In this document: piece after piece, positions 1 to 18,273 of the stretch | Numbering within the stretch: the stretch's first letter is position 1 | Layout of the letters: every line of letters begins with the position of its first letter | Assembly (NCBI GenBank): GCA_963693365.1 | Contig: CAVNZM010000016.1 | Span: 744,001 to 808,000, forward strand | Reading direction: 5' to 3' | DNA: 64,000 nt | DNA from: Amoebidium appalachense | Lineage: Eukaryota; Ichthyosporea | Made by a program: the position numbers and the translations under genes | Notes under the pieces: generated by a model | What the model saw: the letters and a program-made list of their open reading frames with translations, nothing else | Databases searched by the model: none | Told to the model about the DNA's origin: nothing

Positions 1-365
1 TTGATAATCGATCAGGGATGCTGGTGTTCTCATGTTGAAGTTTGCCTATTTCCTCTGATTTTTTGTTGTTTGAGTGGGGTGATGGGGGTGTGGGTGTGTG
101 GGCGTGGGTGGTGGTTGGATTTGGGGGGGGGGGGGGGGGGGGCTGGGGTTTAAAAAACATAGAAAGACAGGCAGGGGAGTGTGTATGTGTGTGGGAGGGA
201 GGGAGGATGAGTAGGGAGCAGGTGGAAGGGATGTTTGCGGGTGGTAAGAGGCTGTTAGGTGGGTGTTCGCCGGGGGGGGGGGGGGGGGGGGGGGGGAAGG
301 GTCTTGTTTATTATGTGCATGATGTAATACAACGGTCTAACAATCGTTTGTGCTGATCCAATCAG

Positions 366-885
366 AAAACGGTTGCCATGGAAACTCGACCACTTCGGTG
401 CGAGTGGACAGACTTGATTGGTTGTATTTCGAACGGGAGCAGTTGATTGGCTACAGATCAGACCTGGTGCTTGCCAGTGACGTCATCTATGACGACAGCG
501 TGCTTGAGGGCCTGTCACGTGTTTTGCACGTGCTTCTATCAGTGCAAAATGATTGGTCGGATCTAAGGCCGATCGGGTTCTTAGCCAATGAGATCAGAAA
601 TCCAGACACCTACCACAAGTTTCTGCGTGCTTTAGGTGAGTCAAAGCACAGTACAATCACGGGGAAAGAGGGAGGTTTATTTTATTTTATTTTATTTTAT
701 TTATTTTTTTTGGGGGGGGGGGGGGGGGGGGGAGGGGGGAGTTAGGGATTTAGGAATAAGGAGGGAGGAATGGGGTTCGGGGGGAGGGGGGGGGGGGGGG
801 GGGGGCTTTGGCATGATATGACAGATCGGGAGAACTATGTTCCGACCCATATGACGGGGGGAGATGTGTAACTATGCGCGCGCGC

Positions 886-923
<38 letters not shown>

Positions 924-1190
924 ATGCGTGTGAGTGTGGGTGTGTGCATGCCTGTGTGCGCGGAGGGGTGCGGTGTGGGGTAGTTGTTAACCCCAGCAAT
1001 AGTGAAAGCTGGGAACGTTTCGATTGTGGTGGAAACTAACACTAATTTTTTTTCGTTTGCAGATGGTGTGGGGGTCAGCTACGAGCCGATTGAACCCCTC
1101 CCACAGCAAATTTTCACCTATGACCGGGCATCATCCAGTTTGGTAATTCTGAAATTGTGGGTTGGACCCCCCAACGAAGGGAGTCAGTAA
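366..1190 (+). CDS. METTL21/METTL22/FAM86-like SAM-dependent methyltransferase, 3' end
   Basis: Two exons are seen, 366-635 and 1063-1190, with stop TAA at 1188-1190. The first follows an acceptor (CCAATCAG, with a CTAAC branch point just upstream) and starts in phase 1, so the gene begins left of the window; 1-365 is intron with poly-G. The intron 636-1062 has donor GTGAGT, branch point ACTAAC and acceptor TTTGCAG, and carries G tracts and a CG/TG repeat. The peptide has the C-terminal half of a lysine-methyltransferase-like Rossmann fold: VRVDRLDW (strand 4), VLASDVIYDD (motif after strand 4), FLANEIRNPDTYHKFLRAL (strand 5 region) and a final ..IFTYDR..LVILKLWV strand. The SAM-binding GxGxG part lies outside the window. 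Members methylate lysines of proteins such as eEF2 or chaperones; the substrate here cannot be told. The family is well supported, the exact subfamily is inference. Confidence 0.72.
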
Positions 1191-1374
1191 TGAACTCAAG
1201 GTAATTTAATGTACGTATTGATGAATCTAGTAAAAAGGGATATCGAATGTGATCAATGTATAATCCGGCCTTTTTTTTTATGTTTTGTAAGAACATACTT
1301 TTATTTAAGTTACTTCGTATGGTATGTGTGTTTTGTAACTCATTCGCCCTGTTTGGGTGGGTGGGTGTGTGTGT

Positions 1375-1452
<78 letters not shown>
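1375..1452. repeat. Poly-G homopolymer, 78 nt
   Basis: This is an uninterrupted G run, the longest homopolymer I found in the window. It follows a short TG-rich lead. Such a run can form G-quadruplexes and is prone to length change and sequencing error. Confidence 0.95.
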
Positions 1453-1454
<2 letters not shown>

Positions 1455-1770
1455 ATTTTGTATGCAGGCAGAAGGCGGTTCTGGTTGGATAGCCAAGAAC
1501 GAAATTTCACACTCCCACGACATTATCGTAACGAATAGGGCAGATAGCTGAGAGAAAGAAAAGTAAATTCTTGCTGCTTCTTGATGCGCCATGGATATGG
1601 GTGTGCATTCAGAAGTGGTTGCACACACACACACACACGTACATGCGCACATTCGCACAGGCGTACAATGTGCTGCACACACGCTCACCCACTTACACGT
1701 GCGCACACTTAGCATAATAATACCGTAGCACCCTAGCTAGAGTACTGTCGCTGCTGGGTGAAAGGCGGTA

Positions 1771-1850
1771 GTTCCCGGGCCCCTGAGGGCCCAAGAGGTC
1801 CCTCCGGGAACAAAACCGGATTAAAAAAAAGATAATAATAATAATAATAA
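1771..1850 (+). repeat. SINE-like 3' end with hairpin and (TAA)n tail, copy 1
   Basis: The segment contains GTTCCCGG paired with CCGGGAAC (8-bp stem) around an inner GGGCCC..GGGCCC element. It then runs through GGGAACAAAACCGG, an A-run and (ATA)n. A related segment lies at 23511-23593 with the same order. A hairpin followed by a short tandem tail is typical of short retroposons. Confidence 0.4.
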
Positions 1851-2501
1851 AGCACACTTAGCATACACACAAAGCGCTCGTTCACATACACACACCCACT
1901 CGCTAATTGATTTCGTTCGGTATCCACATAGAGCCATCAGTGCGTGCATGTGCCCACGCAAATGTGATGAATCCCCTACCTAGTCGGGGTCGGGGGGGAG
2001 GGGGGGGGGGGGGGGGAGGGGGGCACTTCACGGAGAGAGCAGTATTACCGAGTAATTCTAGTTTTTTCTTTAATGTTCTCAGCACATGCACACAGTACTC
2101 TCGTGGTGAGCAACAAGAGTGTCACTATGGCATATACAGTATGATACATACCCAGACCATACAAAATGTATTCTAGCATCATACATCTCTCTAGTTTGGT
2201 ACACCGTTATCATGTATACAACCCAACAAAAGCAGGAAAAACGAAAGTTTTCTGGTTGTCGTGCATGTGTAATGTCTCAAAAAGCCCAGTTTACACACCG
2301 TCGACGGTCATGATAAGAAAATGAAACAAGAAAATCAGGGGGAAAAAACAAAAAAAACAAAAAAAAACAAAAAACAATAAAACCAAAAAGGGTCAAAACT
2401 CAGATGCATCTTCACAACGACCGGGTCGCCTACATCCAGTGTAGGTCAAAGCACTGAGTCATTTCCCTCCAATCAACGACAAGCGACAATTTCAGTATAT
2501 T

Positions 2502-9872
<7,371 letters not shown>

Positions 9873-10300
9873 TCTCAAAAACGATGCATGCACGATGTGG
9901 ATGGTCGGAGATCACACTTTGATATTCCACACCCTAAGTATGCAATTGGCTCTTTACCTATTACATATGATTTCTAACAACGTTCTGCACGCGGTTGATT
10001 GCGTACGGGTTACACACAGTGAACATGAAACACCTAACGTGCCACTGTATAAGGGGCCTTCTGAACAGGTGGTGTTGGTTGCCACGCACTCCACAGTGGA
10101 TACGCGAACCAGATGTTATCACTCGCAAGCAGACAACAAAAACGGAAGGAACATTGGTAAATCAGAAGTTTGGTTAGAGGGGTGTTTTTAACGCGGCTTT
10201 TGAATGCTTGCTCTATTAACCCGCATACGTAAGGTCCTATCCATACAAGAGAAAACTTTACAGCGACCACACACACGTCTGGTCAGACTGAGAAAACCTC

Positions 10301-10316
10301 GTGGTGCGCGCACCAC
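10301..10316. promoter_or_regulatory. 16-bp perfect palindrome GTGGTGCGCGCACCAC upstream of the metaxin start
   Basis: The palindrome lies about 430 bp upstream of the metaxin ATG in a repeat-free stretch. It is followed by TTGCGCAAG and TTTAGCGCAAAG, which look like GCGC-core factor sites. A direct repeat TTCATTGCAATG (two copies) lies at about 10459-10489. A promoter role is inference. Confidence 0.35.
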
Positions 10317-10556
10317 TCTTGATGTTGCGCAAGTTTAGCGCAAAGTGAATTCCGATCTGTTTGCGTCATATTTTTTGAACTCCCGAGGTTTTGCCCGCTT
10401 GCCTATATTCCCCACTTTTTTTATTCCGTCCAAGTCATGTGGACAAAGGTTGCGCATGTTTTCATTGCAATGTGCGCGTTCATTGCAATGGCGCGCACAT
10501 GGGTGTTGTTTGCCCGACACATGACCAACTTACGGTAACCCCCATGTTACGTGCAG

Positions 10557-10652
10557 GGATCTGAGGGTCTGTACAAGAGCACCGGGAATGGATTTCTTTT
10601 AGGTTCCTGGAATGTTCCTGTTGCATTTGACTTGGCTAATAAAACGGTGAGG
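10557..10652 (+). CDS. Possible exon of an unrecognised plus-strand gene
   Basis: After the acceptor-like TTACGTGCAG the frame GGA TCT GAG... is open for about 30 codons, with the peptide ending GSWNVPVAFDLANKT. It then meets either a donor (GTGAGG) or the stop TAG at 10650-10652. An upstream ATG (ATGGCGCGCACATGG, about 10488) could start the gene only through an implausible intron of about 22 nt. I do not recognise the protein. It could be a chance open frame. Confidence 0.28.
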
Positions 10653-11366
10653 TAGTTACACTCATGTTTTTTTTTCCCGCTTCAAACACTGCTTATGCAT
10701 GGCTTTGTGGGAGTGGATGTGCATGCTTGTAAATCTGTAAGAATGTTTCTGTGTATGTGTGTGTGTGTGTGTGTGTGTTGAGGGGAGGGGAGGGAGGGAG
10801 GGAGGGGGGGGGGGGGGGGAAGGAAGGTTCGGAGGGCGGAGTGGAGGGGGGGGGATGTGTCTCTGTATGGCACTGTACATACAAGGGCTCCGGAGTTAAG
10901 ACACCAGAACTACAACGAGTCAAGCAATGATGTGCAAGCAACCGCCTTACTTATAACCACTGTGAACAGCAAGTCCCTTGCCATATGATGCGCATAGCCT
11001 ATGTGCCATTGTTTGCATGTGCAAAAGCTATACAAGTTTTTTTTTTCTGTGCGGGCAGGTTGGCGCCTCAGGGCAGCTTTGGGGGGCTAGGCATAGGTGT
11101 TTGCAGTGGTGATAGAGTGGGGGGGGGGGGGGGGGGGGGGGGGGACCTCGAGGGTTGGGGTCGGGGGGGGGGGGGGAGAGGGGGGGGGGGGGGGGGGGGG
11201 GGGGACATGGCACGGCAAGGGGCACAGTAGGGGTTGGAGCTCTAGAAACTGGGGGGGAGGGGGGGGGGGGGTTTACTTGACCTTGACCGTTTAAACCCTT
11301 TTTATTTTAAATGTTTTTTTTTTTTTTTGGGGGGGGGGGGGGGGAGGAGGGAAGAGGGGTGTGTAT

Positions 11367-11425
<59 letters not shown>

Positions 11426-12200
11426 CGACGGGTGCCCCAGAAAAAGGGCTGAAGAGAAAGATTGGCGAGGAGCTGGGGAGGCCCGGGGAGAGGGGGAGGG
11501 GGAGATCCGGAGAAAGAGAGACAGACAGACAGACAGACAATCAGACAGACAGAGAGAAAGAGAGAGAGAGAGGGAGGGAGGGAGGGAGGGAGGGAGGGAG
11601 GGAGGGAGGGAGGGAGAGAGAGGGGGGGGGGGGGGGGGGAGAGAGAGAGAGAGAGAGAGAGGGAGGGTGGGAGGGAGAGAGAGAGATAGAGAGACTGAGA
11701 GAACGAGCTAGAGAGAGAGAGGTAGGGGGAGAAAGGCAGGGAGGGTGAGAGCTGATAACACGGGTAAAGAGGGAGGCGGAGGGGGAAAGAGAGAGGAAGG
11801 AAGATAGACGGGGGGTGGGGGTGGGGGGGGGGGGGAGGGGGGTGGAAGAGGGGGGGGGGGGGGAGAAGGGGGGGGGAGGGGGGGGGAGGGTGGGGTTGGC
11901 AGGAGGGGGGAAGATGAGAAAGGGACGGGGAGAGGGGGAAGGGGAGTTAGCGAGATGAGGACTTATTGGGGGAAGGGGGTGGGGGCGGGTGGGGTAGGGG
12001 GGGGAGGGGGGGGGGGGGGGGGGGGGAGCAAGTGTTTATAAGCTGTGCGTGTGCGTGTGTATGTGTTTGCCACGTGTGCATGTGTGCGTGTGTGCGTGTG
12101 TGCGTGTGTGCGTGTGTGCATGTGTGTGCGTGACATGTGCGTGTGTTTTATACGGTGCCAGCTGGTAACTTCCGAAGGGAAGTGAGTTCAAGTGACCCTA
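10653..12200. other. Repeat-rich spacer
   Basis: It holds TG and GA/GGGA arrays and many G tracts, including a 44-nt G run at 11381-11424 and a long purine-only stretch (about 11500-11980). An open frame at 10985-11110 has an acceptor-like CGGGCAG but no supporting exon partners. Confidence 0.7.
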
Positions 12201-12219
12201 AAAATGCGGCATATAAAAA

Positions 12220-12234
12220 ATTTTCCCGCCAAAA
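12220..12234 (+). promoter_or_regulatory. E2F-like motif ATTTTCCCGCCAAAA upstream of the ankyrin gene
   Basis: The TTTCCCGCC core matches the E2F/DP consensus. The identical 15-mer occurs at 23676-23690 upstream of the TRAF-like gene. The exact repeat in two gene 5' regions suggests a shared promoter element; function is inference. Confidence 0.5.
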
Positions 12235-12278
12235 CTTATCATTTGTGATTTCATTGGCTTATAGCGCATGACATTAAA

Positions 12279-12315
12279 CCAATCAACAATCCGGGTGAAA
12301 CGGATTGTTGATTGG
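12279..12315. promoter_or_regulatory. 15-bp perfect inverted repeat, 7-nt loop
   Basis: CCAATCAACAATCCG and its exact reverse complement CGGATTGTTGATTGG flank GGTGAAA. It contains CCAAT boxes in both orientations and sits just upstream of a probable 5'-UTR exon with the strong donor CAG|GTAAGT at 12403. It may be a cruciform or dimer binding site in the ankyrin-gene promoter. Confidence 0.5.
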
Positions 12316-12908
12316 CTGTTGGCACCTTTTCAAGAAAGGTGTAAAAGTGATGTCGCAGTTCGACATTGCCGCAACGCGATAAGAAAACAAACTATTTAGC
12401 AGGTAAGTACAAGCATTGCTGACACATTTAGCTTATATTGTTAATATTTTTCTTATTTTAACTGTTGTGCTTGACTGCTCTTTTTTTCAGCAAGCACACC
12501 TTTGCTTTGTGCACGTCTAGACCGAGATATCGAAGCATGTGAACAACTATCCCGGGGCCTCTAGAATCTAGATCCCCCCCTTTTGGGTATTTCACAGCAC
12601 AGTGTATTTATACAGCAAAGAAATCTTAATGATCTGCATATCTGTGTGCCTTTTTTGTCCTGTTTTCTACCCTCTACGCATTATGTTATTGTTTTTTTTT
12701 GGAATTATCTACTTGCTCGATCTATGCATATTTCATCCAAGTATAACTTTATAAGTTTATTCGTGTAGCAATCTTTAAAAGCCCCAAAACAGGGAGATTT
12801 TTATAAGGTGATAAGTATGCCCAATCATTTCCCATGCATGCAGATTGCTCTGCAGCGAGCTGAGCTGGCGTAGCTGGCGTACAAAAGAAAAGGCGCTCTT
12901 TCCAAGTT

Positions 12909-14557
12909 ATGTTTCTGTATGGGGCAAAACATATATTCGTAGTCAGTAAATCACCTAAACTTGACAGGAAAATGGAACTATCTCATGCCACGGCAGACGC
13001 ATTCACTCCACATACAGACACAGAAGAGAATTCTCACACACGCCTAGTCCTGGTTATGGAGCAAGACGAAGATCTCTCAGAACATGAGAATGTTGATCCG
13101 ACCGCCCTGTTGCTCATGGCTATTGAGGAGGGGAATGAGCAGTGGGCTAGGAATGCCATAGCGAGACAAGCAGATGTAAACGCTGTGTGCCCCTCTGGCA
13201 ACACAGCCATCAGCGAAGCAGCATACAAGGGCCTACTCAACATCATGTTCATGTTGAAGGAAGCAGGCGCAGATCTGAACTCGCAAGGAGAGGGGGGGAG
13301 TCCCACCTTAGGAATGGCCGTTTTTGGGCAGAGGGAAGAGGCAGTTAGGCTGCTCCTTGCATGGGGTGCAACTATGCCACAGACAAGCGCCGCTGATTGC
13401 TCTCTTTTGACGATTGCGGCGTGGACGGGAAATGCACGGGTGATGCGTCTCTTGCTGGACACACACAGTGAGCATGAAACACACGAGCAGTTGTGGAGTC
13501 CTTTGGTGGTGGCAGCGGCATCTGGTCGCGCGGATTTGGTAAAGGTGGGTTGAAATTACTGTAGGCTATGGTTTTCGTCTCGTAACCTGTAAATTGCACG
13601 TTGCACACCATGTTTTGCCCCTTTTGTCTCCTTAACTTCCTGACCGTGCTGTGTCATTTTGTGGATGCATTTTTGCGAGCCTTCACCTCTGGCTTTTTTT
13701 GTAATACTATTTGCAGTGGCCGTACTCTGTTGGGTTGCCGCCCAGCACTCACCGAACATGTGCGGATATAAGCAACATTTTGTGAGCTTGTTGGCCCGTA
13801 GATGGTTGTAACAACCATCACTGTGAATGCCTGCCTGCCAGTTTATGCTTCCTGTTCATCCCTCTCTTCTGAACTAACACTTTCCTTTCTCCAACAGGTG
13901 CTCTTGGACAGCGGCAGCATCGTTACCACAGAGGCGCTTTTCGCAGCTGCACGGCAGGGCTATGCTGACTGTCTCTTCCATATGCTCACCACGACACACA
14001 CACAGGCGGATATCGGAACGTTGGTTCTAGATGGGAAAACTTTGCTCATTGAGGGCGCAGACAGAGGGTACCCGGAAATAGTATCCGTGATTTTGAGGTT
14101 TACCCGGGTGATGAATGAGAGGGAGGGGGAGGGGAGAACTGCGCTTGTGGTGTGTGCGGAGAGAGGACATGTTGAATGTGCGCGAGAGTTGATAGATGCA
14201 GGGGCGGATATGGAAGCAACGAACAAAGATGGGAAAACTCCATTACACATCGCGGCGTCTAAAGGAAACCGCCCTTTGTGCGCTTTGCTTTTGGCACGAG
14301 CGGCGCGTTTTGACATGGAGGATGAGCATGGGAATACACCGGCCATGCTGGCGGAGGCGGGCGGACACAAGGATTTGGCAGTGATGTTAGCCAGGCAGAG
14401 GGGAAATGAGACGTTGGTTGCTAAGTGCACAAGGATGATTAGGGATGTCATTTTCTGTAGATTGCCCGAACATGGGAGGTGGTCAGGGGTGGTGGCAGGG
14501 GAGATGCAGGGCTTGCCCGAAGAGCTCAGCATGTTTGTAACTGTCCATACACGCTAA
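12909..14557 (+). CDS. Ankyrin-repeat protein
   Basis: Two coding exons, 12909-13544 and 13898-14557, join in phase 0 (GTA AAG|GTG CTC; donor GTGGGT, acceptor CTCCAACAG). The product is about 431 aa, or 410 aa if ATG 12972 (better context, AAAATGG) is used. The junction completes a repeat ...GRADLVKVLLDSGS. Consensus repeats include TAISEAAYKGLLNIMFMLKE, LVVCAERGHVECARELIDAG and KTPLHIAASKGNRPLCALLL. The C-terminal tail ..GLPEELSMFV.. is not ankyrin. The 353-nt intron is free of simple repeats, unlike most here. A 5'-UTR intron (12403-12490) is likely. Ankyrin arrays bind proteins; no catalytic domain is visible, so the role is unknown. Confidence 0.88.
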
Positions 14558-15039
14558 GTTTGTTCTGTAGCTTTCCTTTTTTGGTTGTGAGTGTGTGGGG
14601 AGGGGGCGGGGAGAGGGGGGGGAATGGGAGAGGAAATAGCTTTTCCAGCGCACGCGTTCTTATTGGATTTTTTCATGGTGACGTGTATGAAGTATAGGGA
14701 GTATTCAGTGCTAAATTGTCACATGTGAACTGAGCACAAGGCCTGCAGCTATTTATTGTAACGAATGGTGTACTTGTTGGCTGCTTTTTCCCACGAGATT
14801 CGGTAGTTCTTTTGGCTTTATAATGTCAAGGAACCTTATATTTGGAACGAATGTTCACATGGCGGCTGCCTGGATGCGGGTTATAGCTGAAAGAACCTGA
14901 TTATTTTGTTGTTTAAGTGCAATGGTAGCATGCTTTTCGGTAACGAAGTAAAAAGCCTCAGGCTTATATAATCGGTCTAACAGCCTGTTTCAGTGATAAC
15001 CACCCTCCCTCCCCCTTCCTCCTCTGCGTCCCTCCCCCC
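14558..15039. other. Spacer downstream of the ankyrin gene
   Basis: Apart from one short G-rich patch near 14600 this is ordinary, repeat-poor sequence. I see no exon. It separates the 3' ends of two converging genes. Confidence 0.5.
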
Positions 15040-15203
15040 TTAAACACACAAAGATACACACGAACCCCCTATGGTTTGCTGCACAGTCTGCTTGATCGGC
15101 ACACACTTTCTTGGCTTCTTCAAAAGGCTTGACTGATCGACTGTGTTCAAAGCACCCACTCCCGTGACAAACGGGCCCGTCTCGAAGTCCTTCCCCTCCC
15201 CCC

Positions 15204-15237
<34 letters not shown>

Positions 15238-15810
15238 CTCCCTCCCTCCCTCCCCTCTTTCCTTGCCCACGACCGATGGGTTGGATAGCAACCTGACACT
15301 GCCCAAGCTGAACATTGGGCTGTTCATGTGTTTCCTTTTTTTCTTTTTTTTTTTCTTCTTCGTTTTTTTTTTTTTTTTTTTTTTTTTTTCCCGGCCCCGT
15401 CGAAAGGAATGCTACTTTGATGCCGTATTAATGATTCAGTGCGCGCTATGTTATCATTGGAATGCGGCTGCAGGGGCCTTTTTCCGTGGTCTCATTCCGA
15501 GGGCCGTGCTTTTTCTCTATTTTTTTTTGACCGACAACTTGCTGCGGCTTTGAGCCCCTTGAAACGAGACGCGTCAGCTGTAGTCTACACTAAAGAATCG
15601 TTTGTTCACTGTTTGAGAAACTCCTCGAGGGAGAATTATTGAGGGGCTTATTTGTAAAAACCCGAAAAGAAGCTGTAATATACGCGATTCACACGTACAA
15701 CACCACCGTACGTGGTAATTCGAAGCCGGGTGCATAACCCACACCACACGCGCCATCTTCCGTACGTGGTAATTCGAAGCCGGGTGCATAACCCACACCA
15801 CACGCGCCAT
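15040..15810 (-). CDS. Unrecognised protein with duplicated N-terminus and poly-Gly insert
   Basis: Proposed exons are 15707-15810 and 15040-15319; phases match (CG|C) and the model gives 127 aa ending at TAA. The first exon consists of a perfect 54-bp duplication, so the N-terminus reads MARVVWVMHPASNYHVR twice; the second ATG (15756) would give a one-copy protein. The second exon encodes PMFSLGSVRLLSNPSVVGK, then a 72-nt C/G-rich insert read as Glu/Arg/Gly-rich sequence, then KDFETGPFVTGVGALNTVDQ and a basic tail. I do not recognise the family. The gene is divergent from the C2 gene with only 56 bp between the start codons. An alternative is that part of the second exon is intron. Confidence 0.42.
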
Positions 15811-15814
15811 CTTC
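15707..15814. repeat. Perfect 54-bp tandem duplication in a bidirectional promoter/first exon
   Basis: Copies at 15707-15760 and 15761-15814 are identical. The unit is 18 codons on the minus strand, so frame is kept. Each copy contains GCGCCATCTT, a YY1-like core that also carries the minus-strand ATG. The plus-strand C2 gene starts 52 bp further on. Confidence 0.95.
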
Positions 15815-15866
15815 AAACCCACTCGTCACTTTGTATTATCACAGTGTGGTAGTAACAGCTGCAACG

Positions 15867-17377
15867 ATGGCCAAGGTTCATGCCATACTCTACGTAAAGG
15901 TGGGTTCAGGAGAGGAGTAACTAACGGGACGAAATAAGGACTGACCGAAGGGCGAGGAGGAGGGGGCCGGGCGAGCCGGGGCGGGGGGGGGGGGGGGGGA
16001 GGAGGGGGGGGAGGGGGGGGGGGGAGCAGAGGAGGAGCGGAGGCATAAGATAGCTTACCAGGTGAGAATGGTTTTTCTCTAATTTTCTTCATACCCGCTG
16101 CTTAATGTTTTACGGCTGTATTTTAACTTCCTGCAAACCTGTCCTGCAAAATCTAACCCCCTCTCGCCCTTCCCTCTCCCCCTTCCCCTTTTTCCCCTAC
16201 CACCTTAGGCCTCAAAAATGAAAGCACACATCCACCACACACACACAGTCTTCCTGCAGGGCATGGCCTTAGCTGTATTTGAAATGCCTTCCCCCTTCCG
16301 CCCCCCAACCCCCTTTGCATGTTTCTTTCAGCCTACCCCTGTTTCACCCGCTCCGCCCCTACAACACAACTTGCACACTTGCAATCCTCCAAAAGGATGT
16401 GAGTGGGTGCCCCCACACGTTTAGGGACACATTTTTATCATAATAGAAGGTTGGTACTATGTCTTACAGTTGGTGTGTACGTAGACTAGTAGCCGTTAAT
16501 GCCTGCCCCCCCTTCTCCTCCGCCTTTCCTCCCATTCAGCCTTCACAGCCACACACGAAAGGACCCAGCCCCCTCCCTCCCTCCCCTCCCCCCCCCCCCC
16601 TCCCCCCCCCCCCCCCCTCCCCCGACACCGGTATACCGTCGTGCTTGCCACAATAGGAAAGGCATGCCACCCTCTCATACATGCTTATCATAGTGGGAAA
16701 CTCAAATTCTCACGTAAACTCCTAGTAAAAGGTTCGCACTCCACTCCCCCCCCCCACCCCCTCCCCAATATCATATTGTGGAAGCTCTTTATCACATACT
16801 TTATCTGGAATCCTCTTACACGCTTGCCATAACAGGAAGGTACACCCAAAGGCTCACAGCCCCCCCCCCCCCCCCTCCCCTCCCCCTGATAAATTACACA
16901 ACCATACTGTGCTAATATAGGGAACTCTCATTACTTAACTATGTTTGGAAACTCGACACTTGCCAAATTAGGAAGGTCGCAACCTCCCAGCCAAGGATTC
17001 CAACGGCCTCTCCGACCCCTACTGCAAGATATACGTGGGGAAACACAAACCAGTCAAAAGTACTGTGTGCAAAAAAACATTGTCGCCGAAATGGGAACCC
17101 CCAATCGAGGTGCCGTTTGAGTTTGTGCCGGGGGAGGAGAGCGAAGGGTATGTGAAGATAGAGGTCTATGATAAGGTGCGTGTTTGTTTTTTTTGTTTTG
17201 TTTTTTGTTTCTGTTTTTTTCTGGGGGGGGGGGGGGGGGGGGGGGGGGGGACGGAAGGTTCATGTTCAAGTAAGTTTTTTCCCCTTAACCTGTGTTCAAT
17301 CACAGTGTGGGTTTTCTGGTGTTGAGGTTTTGGGAGGCAGGACCACTGGAGGTAAGAAGTGGAAGGAGGCAGGAGCT

Positions 17378-17411
<34 letters not shown>

Positions 17412-17584
17412 GGAAGGGGGGGGGGGGGAGGGGGGGGGGGAGGAAGGGGGGGGGGGGGGGGGGGGGGGGCTGGCTGATCTGTGTAGCATAATTGATACTA
17501 GGCAGTCAGAAAACACCGGGGTAATATGTGGCCTAAAGCCCTATACAGACACAAAAGTATTCTTTGCTCATGTGCACCTGTAAC

Positions 17585-17627
<43 letters not shown>

Positions 17628-18044
17628 ACACGCTCAAAGACGACCACATGGGTGTAGTGTACGTGCATCTACCCCATAAGGTCGATGAACCAATCTACAC
17701 GGATCTGTGGCTGCCACTCGAATTGAAACATGTAACCGTCCCCCTCCCCCCTCCCCCCTCCTCCCCCCCCTCCCCCTCCCCCCTCCCCCTCCCCCTTCTT
17801 CCCCAAAACACCCACCCACCACCATCACCACCTTCCTCTGTCAGCCCGATATTTTCCCCTTTCTGAATACGCATGAGCACCTTTTTTCATCACGAACCGG
17901 AGCTCCAACAATGTAAGGATGTGTTGAACGGTCACGGAGATGGTGGTAGCAACGCCCGGGCGGTGTTTTTGTGGGGGGGGGGGGGGGGGGGGGGGGGCAG
18001 GAAGGGGGAGGGGGGAGGGGGGGATTGGGGTGCGTGTGTGGAAA

Positions 18045-18077
<33 letters not shown>

Positions 18078-18229
18078 AGGGAGGGATTTGCAAAAAAAAT
18101 TATAAATAAATTGTGCATTTGTCTTTATACTTTTCTGATTTGGCCTTTTTGGGTGGTGTGGGTGCTGCATGTGAAACGTTTATGGTGGGTTTTGGTATGT
18201 TGGGGGGTATGCGTCGCGGCGCGGCGGGG

Positions 18230-18273
<44 letters not shown>

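Larger units (their letters stand above)
1191..2501. other. Intergenic spacer between methyltransferase and metaxin 3' ends
   Basis: No exon is supported here. It lies between the stop of a plus-strand gene and the stop of a minus-strand gene (tail to tail). It holds a 78-nt G run, a hairpin-bearing element with a (TAA)n tail, a second G tract near 2000 and an A-rich stretch near 2330-2390. Confidence 0.6.
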
